A stretch of DNA of 25,480 bases from a virus. Of the stretch, positions 7,733 through 16,542 are shown piece after piece. Where the stretch lies: IMG/VR virus record IMGVR_UViG_3300021364_001330, positions 1 to 25,480 of that record, one strand, 5' to 3'. Under the pieces are notes generated by a model. That model was given only the letters and a program-made list of their open reading frames with translations. It was not told the DNA's origin and searched no databases. How positions within the stretch are numbered: the stretch's first letter is position 1; each line of letters opens with the position of its first letter. The translations under genes and the position numbers were made by a program.

Positions 7733-8847
7733 TGGCTATTAAAATTAATGGTGATTTAATTATATCTAATACTAGAGATATGAGTGATATTACTATTGAC
7801 TATCAGCCAGATGTCAGTAGTGAAGGTATATTTGACCCATTTATTCTTACTCCTGAAGTAAATACTATTACAAGTACTATTAATATGGGCACATCATATA
7901 TGACTGGTGTAATGACCGCAAATACAACCTATACAATTACTGGTACTAATAATCTTGGTACTTGTTCTGTAGTAACGCTCGACACGACTACAACGGGCCA
8001 TACACCTAGTTTTCCTGATAATGTTTCTTGGGAAAGTAATATCGAGCCGACATGGAGTGATTGGAGATATTGGGTAATTACCATGGCTCAAGTTGCAAAT
8101 ACCGAAGTGAGAGCAGCAGCTGTTGGTTATATTTCAAACGCAACTACGCCAACTGAAACAATCGCTCTTGAAGGTACTAGTGCATCACCTGAAGCCTTTT
8201 TTGATAAAGCGGCATCTGATACCTACGATTTTGTTGCGGGTTGGACTTTTAATTCAGACGGAAATGTATACAAATACGAATATATTTACAACGTGGGTGG
8301 TCAAGGTACATATTTACATGATAGTACAACTTGGAATAATATTACCCCATCTCAAACATATTGGATTCAAGTAAATAATCATGATAGCAGAACCTTATCA
8401 GTAAGTGATAGTGACACTATTGGTGAATGGATTTCTTTGAGTTCTACTAGAACATTTAGATATAGGGACGGCCAAACTTTAAGCACATACGGCTCAAGAT
8501 ATGGGACAATGAAAGTAGATATCGCTGAAAGAGATTTTGGAACTGCGCAACATAGTACTTCCAGCCCTACATATTATTCAGCTACGGTAGGCTATCTAGA
8601 TGGAGAAGGATTCCCAGAAACAATACATAACGCTTATTGGAATGGTACTCTTGTTTACTCTGGTGGCCAAACCTCTACTACATCTCCAGGTGATATTTTT
8701 CTAGGTACTGATGGAAATTATTATCGTACAGGAAGTTTACAGCAGCAATTCGGAAATCCAACTACATATTCTTACGAAATACAACAAGCAACTTTTACCA
8801 TTCTGGCTACTGGTTATTATAGAGTTAATTGGGAGGGCAACGCATAA
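7732..8847 (+). CDS. Virion-type paralogue family member C (RYW-motif protein)
   Basis: A 371-residue member of the paralogue family: start MAIKINGDLIISNTRDM, and the motif H-T-P-S-F-P...W...P-T-W-S-D-W-R-Y-W around residues 88-111. The C-terminal two thirds are Thr/Ser/Tyr/Gly-rich and predicted to be beta-stranded, ending in a strand-turn segment (TFTILATGYYRVNWEG) typical of phage fibre or base-plate accessory domains. It is coupled to both neighbours by TAATG overlaps (7730-7734 and 8845-8849). Probably a fibre tip, adhesin or decoration protein; no catalytic motif is visible. Confidence 0.75.
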   Translation: MAIKINGDLIISNTRDMSDITIDYQPDVSSEGIFDPFILTPEVNTITSTINMGTSYMTGVMTANTTYTITGTNNLGTCSVVTLDTTTTGHTPSFPDNVSWESNIEPTWSDWRYWVITMAQVANTEVRAAAVGYISNATTPTETIALEGTSASPEAFFDKAASDTYDFVAGWTFNSDGNVYKYEYIYNVGGQGTYLHDSTTWNNITPSQTYWIQVNNHDSRTLSVSDSDTIGEWISLSSTRTFRYRDGQTLSTYGSRYGTMKVDIAERDFGTAQHSTSSPTYYSATVGYLDGEGFPETIHNAYWNGTLVYSGGQTSTTSPGDIFLGTDGNYYRTGSLQQQFGNPTTYSYEIQQATFTILATGYYRVNWEGNA

Positions 8848-9413
8848 TGCCATTACATTATCCACATTTATATCCCGCAATTACAGGCACAAATAAACCT
8901 GGTACATTAGGTGGTGTCGGAGGTACAGATATACCAGCTGGTACAACAACTGGTCGAATAGCTTCGAATGGCCGCGTATGTGAAGTGAGACACACGGAAG
9001 TTAGTAATGATGTAGAAGTTGTAGCATTTGCATCCGGTGTACTTACCGTAAGATCTGATGGTGCTAATTCTGGCTTTTCTGTATATGTTGAATCGTCTAA
9101 TGGAAATAGTGGAACTAGTTATTGGTATAATACTTCTGGTACCCAAACAATATTGCCTGACGATGCTACAGAACAGAAAATTTATGAAGAAAATACAGTG
9201 ACAGCAACTGAGGTATCGTTTGATGGTAGTAATTGGTACTCCTTTCCTAAAACAAAAACCTTCTCTACGGCGGCGATTTCAGATTTTGTTGGCTATACAG
9301 CTACCAGTACAGTCAACGATACAATACCAATTTATATTAGGGCGACAGGATATAATGATACATTGGTAGAAACATTTACATGCCGTGTTATAGCACAGGC
9401 AACAAGAACATAA
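8847..9413 (+). CDS. Hypothetical virion-type protein with Ig-like features
   Basis: A 188-residue protein. I chose the ATG at 8847 (TAATG overlap with the preceding stop) over an in-frame ATG at 8829 that lies inside the preceding gene. The N-terminus MPLHYPHLYPAITGTNKPG is Pro/Tyr/His-rich and could be an attachment peptide. The remainder is Ser/Thr/Val-rich and looks made of two beta-sandwich-like units (residues about 45-95 and 120-188). No family is recognised. It closes the accessory block just before gp13, so a neck, whisker or tail-decoration role is possible but not shown. Confidence 0.7.
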   Translation: MPLHYPHLYPAITGTNKPGTLGGVGGTDIPAGTTTGRIASNGRVCEVRHTEVSNDVEVVAFASGVLTVRSDGANSGFSVYVESSNGNSGTSYWYNTSGTQTILPDDATEQKIYEENTVTATEVSFDGSNWYSFPKTKTFSTAAISDFVGYTATSTVNDTIPIYIRATGYNDTLVETFTCRVIAQATRT

Positions 9414-9428
9414 TAAAGAGAAAGAAAA

Positions 9429-10388
9429 ATGGCACAACCAACATCAAGAACTGAATTTAAAGAATGGATACTCCGAAAGATTGGAGCACCAGTAATTCAG
9501 ATTAACGTTTCCGATGAGCAAGTTGATGACCGTATTGATGAAGCGGTAGATTTCTGGCGCGATTATCACTACAATGGAAGCCAATTAGTTTATTTAAAAC
9601 ACCAAATTACTGGTAGTAGTTTAACATTAACGGATGCAGACGCGGCTGATTTCCAAATAGGTGAAAAAATTACTGGTGGTACATCTGGTGCTTCAACTGT
9701 AATTACCGGCGATTCAACCGGACAAACATTAACATATCACTCATTATCAGATAATAATGCATTCCAGGCTGGCGAAGTTATTACTGGAGGTGCTTCTGGC
9801 CAACAAGGCACAATTGGTTCAATTACGAAAGGTGATAAAGAGAATGGATACATTACATTACCAGAACAACTTTTAGGTATTTCTGGAATCTTTAATCTTG
9901 AAACAAGTATTAGTACTGGTGGGGGAATCTTTAATGTTCAGTATCAATTCGTATTGAATAATTTAGAAGATATTACAGGCTATAATGTTTCAAATTACTA
10001 TATGGCAATGTCTCATTTAGAATTTTTACAAGAAATGCTAGTAGGTAAACCACACATTCGCTATAATAAGCACGTCAATCGTTTATATATCGATGCTGAT
10101 GCAAGTGCTTTAAGTGTGGGAAATTATATTATTGTAGAAGCTTACGATGTCATTGATGGCGATACATATTCAGATGTATGGTCCGATAGATGGCTACAAA
10201 ATTACGCTTCAGCATTAGTTAGAGAACAATGGGGATTGAATTTAACTAAATTTGATGGTATGCAATTAGTCGGTGGTGTGACATTTAATGGAGCAAATAT
10301 TCTTGCGGAAGCTAGGGAAGACCGACAGCGTATGGAGGAAGAAGCAATAACAACACTTCAACCTCTCAACTATAACTATATTGGGTAA
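9429..10388 (+). CDS. gp13: Head completion/neck protein gp13
   Basis: A 319-residue protein, close to T4 gp13 (309). The N-terminal block TSRTEFKEWILRKIGAPVI...DDRIDEAVDFWRDYHYNG is characteristic of the gp13 family in T4-like phages. A Gly/Thr-rich insertion at about residues 58-115 (two ITGG-type repeats, GEKITGGTSGA and GEVITGGASGQ) looks like an inserted small beta-domain repeated twice. The C-terminal part (YYMAMSHLEFLQEML...WGLNLTKFDGMQLVGGVTFNG) again matches the family. gp13 joins gp14 at the neck to seal the filled head and receive the tail. It is followed three bases later by gp14, as in T4. Confidence 0.88.
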   Translation: MAQPTSRTEFKEWILRKIGAPVIQINVSDEQVDDRIDEAVDFWRDYHYNGSQLVYLKHQITGSSLTLTDADAADFQIGEKITGGTSGASTVITGDSTGQTLTYHSLSDNNAFQAGEVITGGASGQQGTIGSITKGDKENGYITLPEQLLGISGIFNLETSISTGGGIFNVQYQFVLNNLEDITGYNVSNYYMAMSHLEFLQEMLVGKPHIRYNKHVNRLYIDADASALSVGNYIIVEAYDVIDGDTYSDVWSDRWLQNYASALVREQWGLNLTKFDGMQLVGGVTFNGANILAEAREDRQRMEEEAITTLQPLNYNYIG

Positions 10389-10391
10389 AAT

Positions 10392-11078
10392 ATGGCAACC
10401 AATGTCTTCTTCGATAACTATTCAAACTTCAATGAGCAACAGCTGATTGATGATTTAGTTATTGAAAGTATTAAAATGTATGGTGTGGATGTTATCTACA
10501 TCACTCGTATTGATGGAGCATTGGATAAAGTATTTAACGAAGATGACCTTCCATTATATAATGAAACATTTGAATTTGAAGCTTATGTTAAAAACGTAGA
10601 TGGATTTGAAGGCGAAGGTGATTTCCTATCCAAGTTTGGTCTACAAATACGAGACCAAATGACACTTACAGTTGCAAATAGAACATTCGAACGATTTGTC
10701 ACAAGAGAAGAAGGTACAATTATTCGTCCAAAAGAAGGCGATTTAATTTACTTCCCTCTATCAGAAAACATTTTTGAAATTAAATTTGTTGAAGATGAAA
10801 GCCTATTCTATCAATCAGGTGCTTTACAAGTATTTGATATGACTTGTGAATTGGCTGAATACACAGGTCAAAGACTACAAACTGGCCGTGATAACATTGA
10901 CACATATTTTGATGCATTTAATAGAGAAATACTCACATCGAATACAGCTACATTGAATGCTGTTGCTCAGGTTGACCCAATTGCTCGTAATTTAGTCTTT
11001 GAACAGGAAGGCGATGCAATTATTGACTTTAGTGAAATTGACCCATTCAGTGAAAACATTTACATCAACGACGATTAA
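10392..11078 (+). CDS. gp14: Neck protein gp14
   Basis: A 228-residue protein with the gp14 pattern: NEQQLIDDLVIESIKMYGVDVIYI at the start, then FEFEAYVKNVDGFEGEGDFLSKFGL, then FVTREEGTIIRPKEGDLIYFPL and FEIKFVEDESLFYQSG. T4 gp14 is 256 residues. With gp13 it completes the neck after packaging so that a tail can dock. It lies between gp13 and gp15 with 3- and 8-base gaps, as expected of a co-transcribed head-tail connector group. Confidence 0.9.
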   Translation: MATNVFFDNYSNFNEQQLIDDLVIESIKMYGVDVIYITRIDGALDKVFNEDDLPLYNETFEFEAYVKNVDGFEGEGDFLSKFGLQIRDQMTLTVANRTFERFVTREEGTIIRPKEGDLIYFPLSENIFEIKFVEDESLFYQSGALQVFDMTCELAEYTGQRLQTGRDNIDTYFDAFNREILTSNTATLNAVAQVDPIARNLVFEQEGDAIIDFSEIDPFSENIYINDD

Positions 11079-11086
11079 GGTATAAT

Positions 11087-11905
11087 ATGGGAATTGCAAA
11101 TTATTTTTACAACTCTACTTTGAGAAAATATGTTGCTCTATTCGGCACATACTTTAATCAGATGAAAATCCAAAGAGTGGATAATGATGGTACACTAATA
11201 CAGGATATGATTGTACCTATTTCATATGCTCCTTTCCAAAAGATTTTAGCTCGTGTGACACAAGACCCTAATTTTTTAAAGGGTGTAGCAATTAACCTGC
11301 CAAGAATGTCGTTTGAAATGACCAATATGTCATACGACCCAGAACGTAAGGTTGCTCCAACAAGAAAAGTAAGAAAAACTGGAGTTGATGTTGAAGGTGG
11401 TGGCAGACGATTCGTATATGCTGGAGTGCCATACAATTTAGATTTTTCATTGTACATTATGGCTAAATATAATGAAGACGCAGTAAAAATATTAGAACAA
11501 ATTTTACCATTCTTTAATCCAGAGTTTACAAGTACTGTGCGATTAATTGATGGTTTGGAACCAATGGATATACCTTTAATCCTGAATGATACAACATTTG
11601 AGGATTTATATGAAGGCGACTTCGAGGAAAGAAGAAGTGTTCTTTATACATTAAATTTCACAATGAAAGGTTGGTTCTTTGGGCCAGAAAGAGATAAGGC
11701 TGTTATTAAGTTTATAGATGTTCGTTATGCAACTGATACACCTTCCAACACATCGTTTGAAGAGTTTTATTCAGTGTCACCAGGTATGACTGCAAACAAC
11801 GAACCTACGACTGATAGAGCGTTAAGTATTGACTATAGTTTAATTGAATTTGATGATAATTGGGATTACGCAGAGGAAATTGCAAATACAGCACCTTCCG
11901 TTTGA
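11087..11905 (+). CDS. gp15: Tail sheath stabiliser/completion protein gp15
   Basis: A 272-residue protein, the same length as T4 gp15. The conserved N-terminus reads ANYFYNSTLRKYVALFGTYFNQ with IVPISYAPFQKILAR following; FVYAGVPYNLDFSLYIMAKYNEDAVKILEQILPFFNPEFT is the typical core. gp15 caps the sheath and forms the tail terminator that binds the neck. The stop codon TGA (11903-11905) lies within the -35 box of the promoter for the next gene. Confidence 0.92.
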   Translation: MGIANYFYNSTLRKYVALFGTYFNQMKIQRVDNDGTLIQDMIVPISYAPFQKILARVTQDPNFLKGVAINLPRMSFEMTNMSYDPERKVAPTRKVRKTGVDVEGGGRRFVYAGVPYNLDFSLYIMAKYNEDAVKILEQILPFFNPEFTSTVRLIDGLEPMDIPLILNDTTFEDLYEGDFEERRSVLYTLNFTMKGWFFGPERDKAVIKFIDVRYATDTPSNTSFEEFYSVSPGMTANNEPTTDRALSIDYSLIEFDDNWDYAEEIANTAPSV

Positions 11906-11930
11906 CATTTATAATTAAATATGTTATAAT
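11902..11930 (+). promoter_or_regulatory. Perfect sigma70-type promoter before cytidylyltransferase
   Basis: TTGACA (11902-11907) overlapping the gp15 stop codon, a 17-base spacer, and TATAAT (11925-11930). The leader contains TATATAATGGAG (11946-11957), the same 12 bases as behind the promoter at 2596-2624. It would let the next gene be read by host-type holoenzyme inside a late gene cluster. Confidence 0.85.
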
Positions 11931-11962
11931 GGAACATAGCAATTTTATATAATGGAGTAATT

Positions 11963-12388
11963 ATGAAAGTAGGATTTACAGCTAGTACATTTGATTTATT
12001 ACATGCTGGACATGTACAAATGTTAAGAGAGGCAAAAGAACAGTGTGACTATCTAATTTGTGGTTTACAAATGGACCCAAGCTCTGATAGGCCAGATAAA
12101 AATTCACCTGTTCAAACTGTGGTTGAAAGATATACTCAACTTAAGGCGGTAAGTTATGTTGATGAAATTATACCTTATTCAACCGAAAGGGATCTAGAAG
12201 ATATCCTTGAAATGTATACAATTCATGTTCGTATACTAGGAGAGGAATATCGCGATAAGGATTTCACAGGTAAAGATATATGCCGTAAACGAGATATAGA
12301 CCTTTACTTTAATAAGAGAGACCATCGCTTTAGTAGCAGTGGTTTGAGACAAAGAGTTTGCGATAAAGAAAAGGATTATGAGTACTAA
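11963..12388 (+). CDS. Glycerol-3-phosphate cytidylyltransferase-like enzyme (TagD-type)
   Basis: A 141-residue protein, near the usual length of TagD (about 130). FTASTFDLLHAGH (5-17) holds the HxGH nucleotide-binding signature, and HRFSSSGLRQRV (about 121-132) the C-terminal Arg-x-x-x-Ser-Ser-Ser motif that contacts CTP. Members make CDP-glycerol or related activated polyols from CTP and a polyol phosphate; the exact acceptor cannot be read from sequence. It sits between gp15 and gp16, in the middle of virion genes but behind its own consensus promoter and a GGAG ribosome site, and ends two bases before gp16. It shares a superfamily, not close sequence, with the N-terminal domain of the 4926-5678 protein. 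Confidence 0.85.
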   Translation: MKVGFTASTFDLLHAGHVQMLREAKEQCDYLICGLQMDPSSDRPDKNSPVQTVVERYTQLKAVSYVDEIIPYSTERDLEDILEMYTIHVRILGEEYRDKDFTGKDICRKRDIDLYFNKRDHRFSSSGLRQRVCDKEKDYEY

Positions 12389-12390
12389 TT

Positions 12391-12897
12391 ATGAGCGATG
12401 ATAAAATTGCACAAGCACTAAATATGAGGCCTTTGGAAGAAGCAGAGGAAGAAAAACAAGAAATTTTGGATGAACTCAATCCGGATAAATTACCCGATTT
12501 GCCGGCGAATGCATTTTCAACAAATGACGAAGTAGAAAATTTACCAGCAGAGACACCAGCTGGCGAATTAGTTCCAGCAGATGTACTCGCTGATGAAAAT
12601 TTAAAAGACATTGAACTTGCACGACGAAACATTGAAAATATTATTGGTTTAGGTGACGACGCAGTGAAGGAAATGGTTGAAATTGCAAAACAATCTGAAT
12701 CGCCTAGAGCATTTGAGGTTGTATCTCAATTAATGAAAACACTGCTTGACGCAAACAAAGATTATGTTGATATGTCAACCAAAAAGAGATATGCAAAGGA
12801 AGAACAGGCTCCTTCTACAAACGTCACAAATAATAATCTTATTGTATCAACAGCTGATTTACTTAAAATGATTAAGGACGATAATAGTAATGCCTGA
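12391..12897 (+). CDS. gp16: Terminase small subunit gp16
   Basis: A 168-residue protein (T4 gp16 is 164) directly before the large terminase. The N-terminus (DDKIAQALNMRPLEE) and the central helical segment (LARRNIENIIGLGDDAVKEMVEIAKQSESPRAFEVVSQLMKTLLDANKDYVDM) fit gp16 of T4-like phages, which forms a ring that recognises DNA and regulates gp17. The acidic linker at about residues 14-60 is rich in Glu, Asp, Pro and Ala. The last eight bases overlap the start of gp17, so the two subunits are translationally linked. Confidence 0.9.
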   Translation: MSDDKIAQALNMRPLEEAEEEKQEILDELNPDKLPDLPANAFSTNDEVENLPAETPAGELVPADVLADENLKDIELARRNIENIIGLGDDAVKEMVEIAKQSESPRAFEVVSQLMKTLLDANKDYVDMSTKKRYAKEEQAPSTNVTNNNLIVSTADLLKMIKDDNSNA

Positions 12898-14509
12898 TTT
12901 TATTAAAGGATATCTGGGCAACAATGACCTCAAAAGATCTGGCGAGGAAATTGAATTTACACCTGATATGCTTAAGGAATATGTGAAGTGTTCTAAGGAC
13001 CCAATATATTTCGCAGAAAATTACATTAAAATTGTACACGTAGATAAAGGTCTTGTAAACCTTGAGATGTATGATTATCAAAAAGAAATTACAGAAAAAA
13101 TTACGAACAATAGACGTGTTGCTGTATTAACAGCAAGACAGAGTGGAAAAACTACAACAGCAGTTGCAGTAATTTTACATTATATTTTATTTAATGAATT
13201 TAAAACAGTTGCTATTCTTGCAAACAAGGGTGATGCTGCAAGGGAAGTTCTTTCAAGAGTTCAACTTGCTTATGAAGCTTTACCTAAATGGATGCAACAG
13301 GGTATTGAGGAATGGAATAAAGGTAATATTACCTTGGAAAATGGCTGTAAAATATATGCGGGTACAACCACATCATCGGCCATTCGTGGTAAATCTATCA
13401 GTTTCCTCTATCTTGATGAGGTCGCGTTCATTGAAGGCTTTGATGAGTTTTTTGCTTCGGTATATCCGACAATCTCATCTGGTGATACCACAAAGCTCTT
13501 AATGACTTCTACACCAAACGGGTTAAACCATTTTTGGAAAACTTGTAAGGGTGCTGAAGAAAAGACCAATGGTTATGAATTTGTAAAGGTAATGTGGCAT
13601 GATGTTCCAGGCCGTGATGAAACATGGCGTAAGGAAACAATCGAAGCACTTGACCATGATGAAGAAAAGTTTAACCAAGAATACTGCTGTGAATTTATTG
13701 GAAGCTCTGGTACGCTGATTAGTGGTGCCAAATTAAAACAGCTTCTACATTCCAAACCATTGGTAGAAAAAGATAATATGTGCCAATATGAAGCAGTGAA
13801 GGAAGGTCATGCATATGTAATGACTGTCGACGTATCTCGGGGAAAAGGCCTCGATTATTCAACATTTACTGTGTTTGATGTGACTGAAATGCCTTATAAA
13901 CAGGTCGTTTGTTATAGAGATAATATGATAAGTCCTGTTGATTTCGCTTCAATTATATATAGAATAGGCCTAATGTATAATGAGAGTGCTATTCTGATTG
14001 AGGTTAACGATATCGGTGAACAGGTTTCTGATGTACTTTTAATGGACTACGGCTATGAAAATCTTCTATTCACCGAGAACGCTGGTCGTTCAGGAAAAAG
14101 AATATCAGGTGGATTTGGAAGAAGTGCTGACCATGGAATAAGAACAACAAAAAGTGTTAAACAAAAGGGTTGTTCTATACTAAAAATGCTGGTTGAACAA
14201 AATCAGATGATTTTAGTAGATTATAACACAATACAGGAGTTATCGCGATTTTCTAAAAAGGGATTTTCCTACGAAGCTGAACCTGGGTTTCATGATGATA
14301 TGGTCATGAATTTAGTCATCTTTGCATGGCTAACTGATGACAGATTTTTCAGAGAATTAACAGACATAAATACCTTGGCACAATTAAGAGAAAAGACCGA
14401 GGAACAGCTCAACGAGGATTTATTACCTTTTGGGTTTATTGATACAGGTGACGACATCGGCCAAGAAGGTGGATGGCAATCTGTACCTGGAAGAGCTTTT
14501 GAGGTATAG
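12890..14509 (+). CDS. gp17: Terminase large subunit gp17 (packaging ATPase/nuclease)
   Basis: A 539-residue protein, shorter than T4 gp17 (610) mainly at the ends. ATPase domain: Walker A TARQSGKTT (81-89), Walker B FLYLDE (172-177, catalytic Glu177), coupling motif LLMTSTPNG (203-211). RNase H-like nuclease domain: MTVDVSRGKGLDYS (Asp314), ILIEVNDIG (Glu371) and FHDDMVMN (Asp469/470), which supply the acidic metal-binding residues. It pumps DNA into the prohead through the portal and cuts the concatemer. The ATG overlaps gp16 by 8 bases. All catalytic residues appear intact. Confidence 0.97.
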   Translation: MPDFIKGYLGNNDLKRSGEEIEFTPDMLKEYVKCSKDPIYFAENYIKIVHVDKGLVNLEMYDYQKEITEKITNNRRVAVLTARQSGKTTTAVAVILHYILFNEFKTVAILANKGDAAREVLSRVQLAYEALPKWMQQGIEEWNKGNITLENGCKIYAGTTTSSAIRGKSISFLYLDEVAFIEGFDEFFASVYPTISSGDTTKLLMTSTPNGLNHFWKTCKGAEEKTNGYEFVKVMWHDVPGRDETWRKETIEALDHDEEKFNQEYCCEFIGSSGTLISGAKLKQLLHSKPLVEKDNMCQYEAVKEGHAYVMTVDVSRGKGLDYSTFTVFDVTEMPYKQVVCYRDNMISPVDFASIIYRIGLMYNESAILIEVNDIGEQVSDVLLMDYGYENLLFTENAGRSGKRISGGFGRSADHGIRTTKSVKQKGCSILKMLVEQNQMILVDYNTIQELSRFSKKGFSYEAEPGFHDDMVMNLVIFAWLTDDRFFRELTDINTLAQLREKTEEQLNEDLLPFGFIDTGDDIGQEGGWQSVPGRAFEV

Positions 14510-14520
14510 GCTCAACTTTT

Positions 14521-14528
14521 TATAAATA
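14521..14528 (+). promoter_or_regulatory. T4-type late promoter octamer before gp18
   Basis: Exact TATAAATA 11 bases after the gp17 stop, expected start near 14534, about 55 bases before the gp18 ATG. It would give the abundant sheath protein its own late transcript. Confidence 0.75.
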
Positions 14529-14589
14529 AAGAGTGATAACTAATTATAACAAATAGGTTTTAAATAGATAATATTAAAGGAGAAATAAT

Positions 14590-16503
14590 ATGGCTTTTTC
14601 CGTAAGTCCTTCCGTAATTGTTCGTGAAGTGGACGCATCAGCAGCGGTACCGGCCATCGCAACACCACCTGCAGCTATCGCTGGAGTGTTTAGATGGGGT
14701 CCTGTAGGCGAAGCAATTCTTGTTTCTTCGGAGAATGAACTAGTAAGTCGTTTTGGTGAACCAACCAATGATAACTATGAGACATTTTTCGTAGCAGCAG
14801 ATTACCTTTCATACGCTAATGCATTATATGTAGCTCGTGTTGATAACGGTGCAGTCGCAGCTTCTGCAAGCGATACTTCAAACGCAAATACACAACTACA
14901 CACTTTTGGTGGATTCGATGCTTTATATCCAGGCGCATTAGGTAATTCAATCGATGTTTCTTATTGTAAATCTGATGATTTTTCAGATGTATTAATTGAC
15001 GTTGGTGACATTACTGCTTCAAAAATCACTGGTAATACACAAATCTCTCAAACAATTTCATTTAATAGTTCAAGTGTGACCTTCGAGGTTGCTCCAGCTG
15101 AAAGAATTACAGTTGCAGATGTGAATGTTGGTGATTTAATTAGAATCGGTAATGATTCTGTTGGTTATCAAGAAATTCCAGTCTCTTCACTTTCTGAAAC
15201 AGCTTTGGATTCAGCAGGTGATGAAACTGCAAATAATGCATTAATCTCATCTTACGAGTATGTATTAACATTAAGCAATAACTATTTGCTTGCAGAAACA
15301 GACTTGAATAAACTTTCATTAGAAAGAAAATGGAAACATGCTGGTTTATTTGGTGTCGCTCCTCAATCTGGAAACTATCACATCGCAGTTATTGATGGTG
15401 ATGGTAGTATCGCAGGTGAATCTGGGGTAGCACTGGAAATTTACACAGACGTTTCAACAACATCAACAGCAAAAACATCAGATGGGTCAACAAACTATTA
15501 TAAAGATGTAATTGACCAAAGATCTGATTGGGTAAAAGTTGCAAATACTGCACACTTCGAAGCTCAAACACTAGCTTATGAAGATCTTGCAAATGGTACA
15601 GACGGTACTTCAGAAAGTGCTACTGGACTAGGTGCTCTTGCAGGAGGTTATGACCTCTTCGCAAATGATAATGAAATCGATGTTTCATTTGTTCTTCAAG
15701 GTAAAGGTGATAACTCAGGTAATGTTGCAAACTATATTATCAGTAATATTGCTGAGAGTAGAAAAGATTGTATCGCATTCATTTCACCTTCTAAGGAAGC
15801 TGTTGTTGACGAAAACAAAACAAACGCAAAACTTACAAATGTAATTGCATACAGAAATGCATTACAGAATAGTTCATACTTCTTTATGGACTCTGGATAC
15901 AAATATAGATACGACAAGTATAATGACACATACAGATATGTACCATTAAACGGGGACATGGCTGGTCTTGCTTCTCGTGTTGAACCTTATGAGTCTCCAG
16001 CTGGTTTCCGTAAGGGCGTAATTAAGAATGTTGTAAAACTTGCATTTAACCCAAGTAAAGCACAAAGGGACCAACTTTATAGTTCTGATGTTAACCCAGT
16101 AATGTCACAGGTAGGACAAGGCGTTGTTCTATTTGGGGATAAAACAGGATTAGGTTTACCAACTGCATTCTCTAGTATCAATGTTCGAAGATTGTTCATT
16201 GCAGTTGAGAAGGTAATTGCTAACACCGCTCAAACATTCCTATTCGAGTTGAATGATGAGTTCTCACAAACTCAATTCAAGAATATAGTGGAACCTTTCT
16301 TAAGAGATATTCAAGGAAGGAGAGGAATTATAGACTTCAGAGTTGTATCTGATAGTACTGTAAATACGCCAGCTATAGTGGACCAAGGTAAGTTTAGAGC
16401 TAATATCTTCATCAAACCTGCTAGAAGTATTAATGTAATTGAACTTACATTTGTTGCTACACGTAGCGGAATTGAATTTGAAGAGATTGTAGGTTCTCTA
16501 TAA
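14590..16503 (+). CDS. gp18: Contractile tail sheath protein gp18
   Basis: A 637-residue protein (T4 gp18 is 659). The N-terminus with SPSVIVREVD, AAIAGVFRWGPVGEAILVSSENELVSRFGEP and DYLSYANALYVARV is the classic phage sheath start. The C-terminal region (FRKGVIKNVVKLAFNPSKAQRDQLYSSDVNPV...GVVLFGDKTGL...INVRRLFIAVEKVI...FLFELND) forms the conserved core that contacts the tube. Subunits stack around gp19 and contract on infection. It has a strong AAGGAGAAA ribosome site and a late promoter octamer, fitting a highly expressed gene. Confidence 0.96.
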   Translation: MAFSVSPSVIVREVDASAAVPAIATPPAAIAGVFRWGPVGEAILVSSENELVSRFGEPTNDNYETFFVAADYLSYANALYVARVDNGAVAASASDTSNANTQLHTFGGFDALYPGALGNSIDVSYCKSDDFSDVLIDVGDITASKITGNTQISQTISFNSSSVTFEVAPAERITVADVNVGDLIRIGNDSVGYQEIPVSSLSETALDSAGDETANNALISSYEYVLTLSNNYLLAETDLNKLSLERKWKHAGLFGVAPQSGNYHIAVIDGDGSIAGESGVALEIYTDVSTTSTAKTSDGSTNYYKDVIDQRSDWVKVANTAHFEAQTLAYEDLANGTDGTSESATGLGALAGGYDLFANDNEIDVSFVLQGKGDNSGNVANYIISNIAESRKDCIAFISPSKEAVVDENKTNAKLTNVIAYRNALQNSSYFFMDSGYKYRYDKYNDTYRYVPLNGDMAGLASRVEPYESPAGFRKGVIKNVVKLAFNPSKAQRDQLYSSDVNPVMSQVGQGVVLFGDKTGLGLPTAFSSINVRRLFIAVEKVIANTAQTFLFELNDEFSQTQFKNIVEPFLRDIQGRRGIIDFRVVSDSTVNTPAIVDQGKFRANIFIKPARSINVIELTFVATRSGIEFEEIVGSL

Positions 16504-16506
16504 TAG

Positions 16507-16514
16507 GATAAATA
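16507..16514 (+). promoter_or_regulatory. Near-consensus late promoter octamer before gp19
   Basis: GATAAATA, one mismatch to TATAAATA, three bases after the gp18 stop and 28 bases before the gp19 ATG. Position matches the exact octamers before other virion genes. Confidence 0.55.
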
Positions 16515-16542
16515 ATTTTTAGAAATAATAGGAGAAACGAGA

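Noticed and set aside
11158-11457. 99-codon minus-strand frame inside gp15
   Set aside because: Antisense to a conserved tail gene with no independent support.
13194-13502. 102-codon plus-strand frame within gp17
   Set aside because: Alternative frame inside the conserved ATPase region; no start signal.
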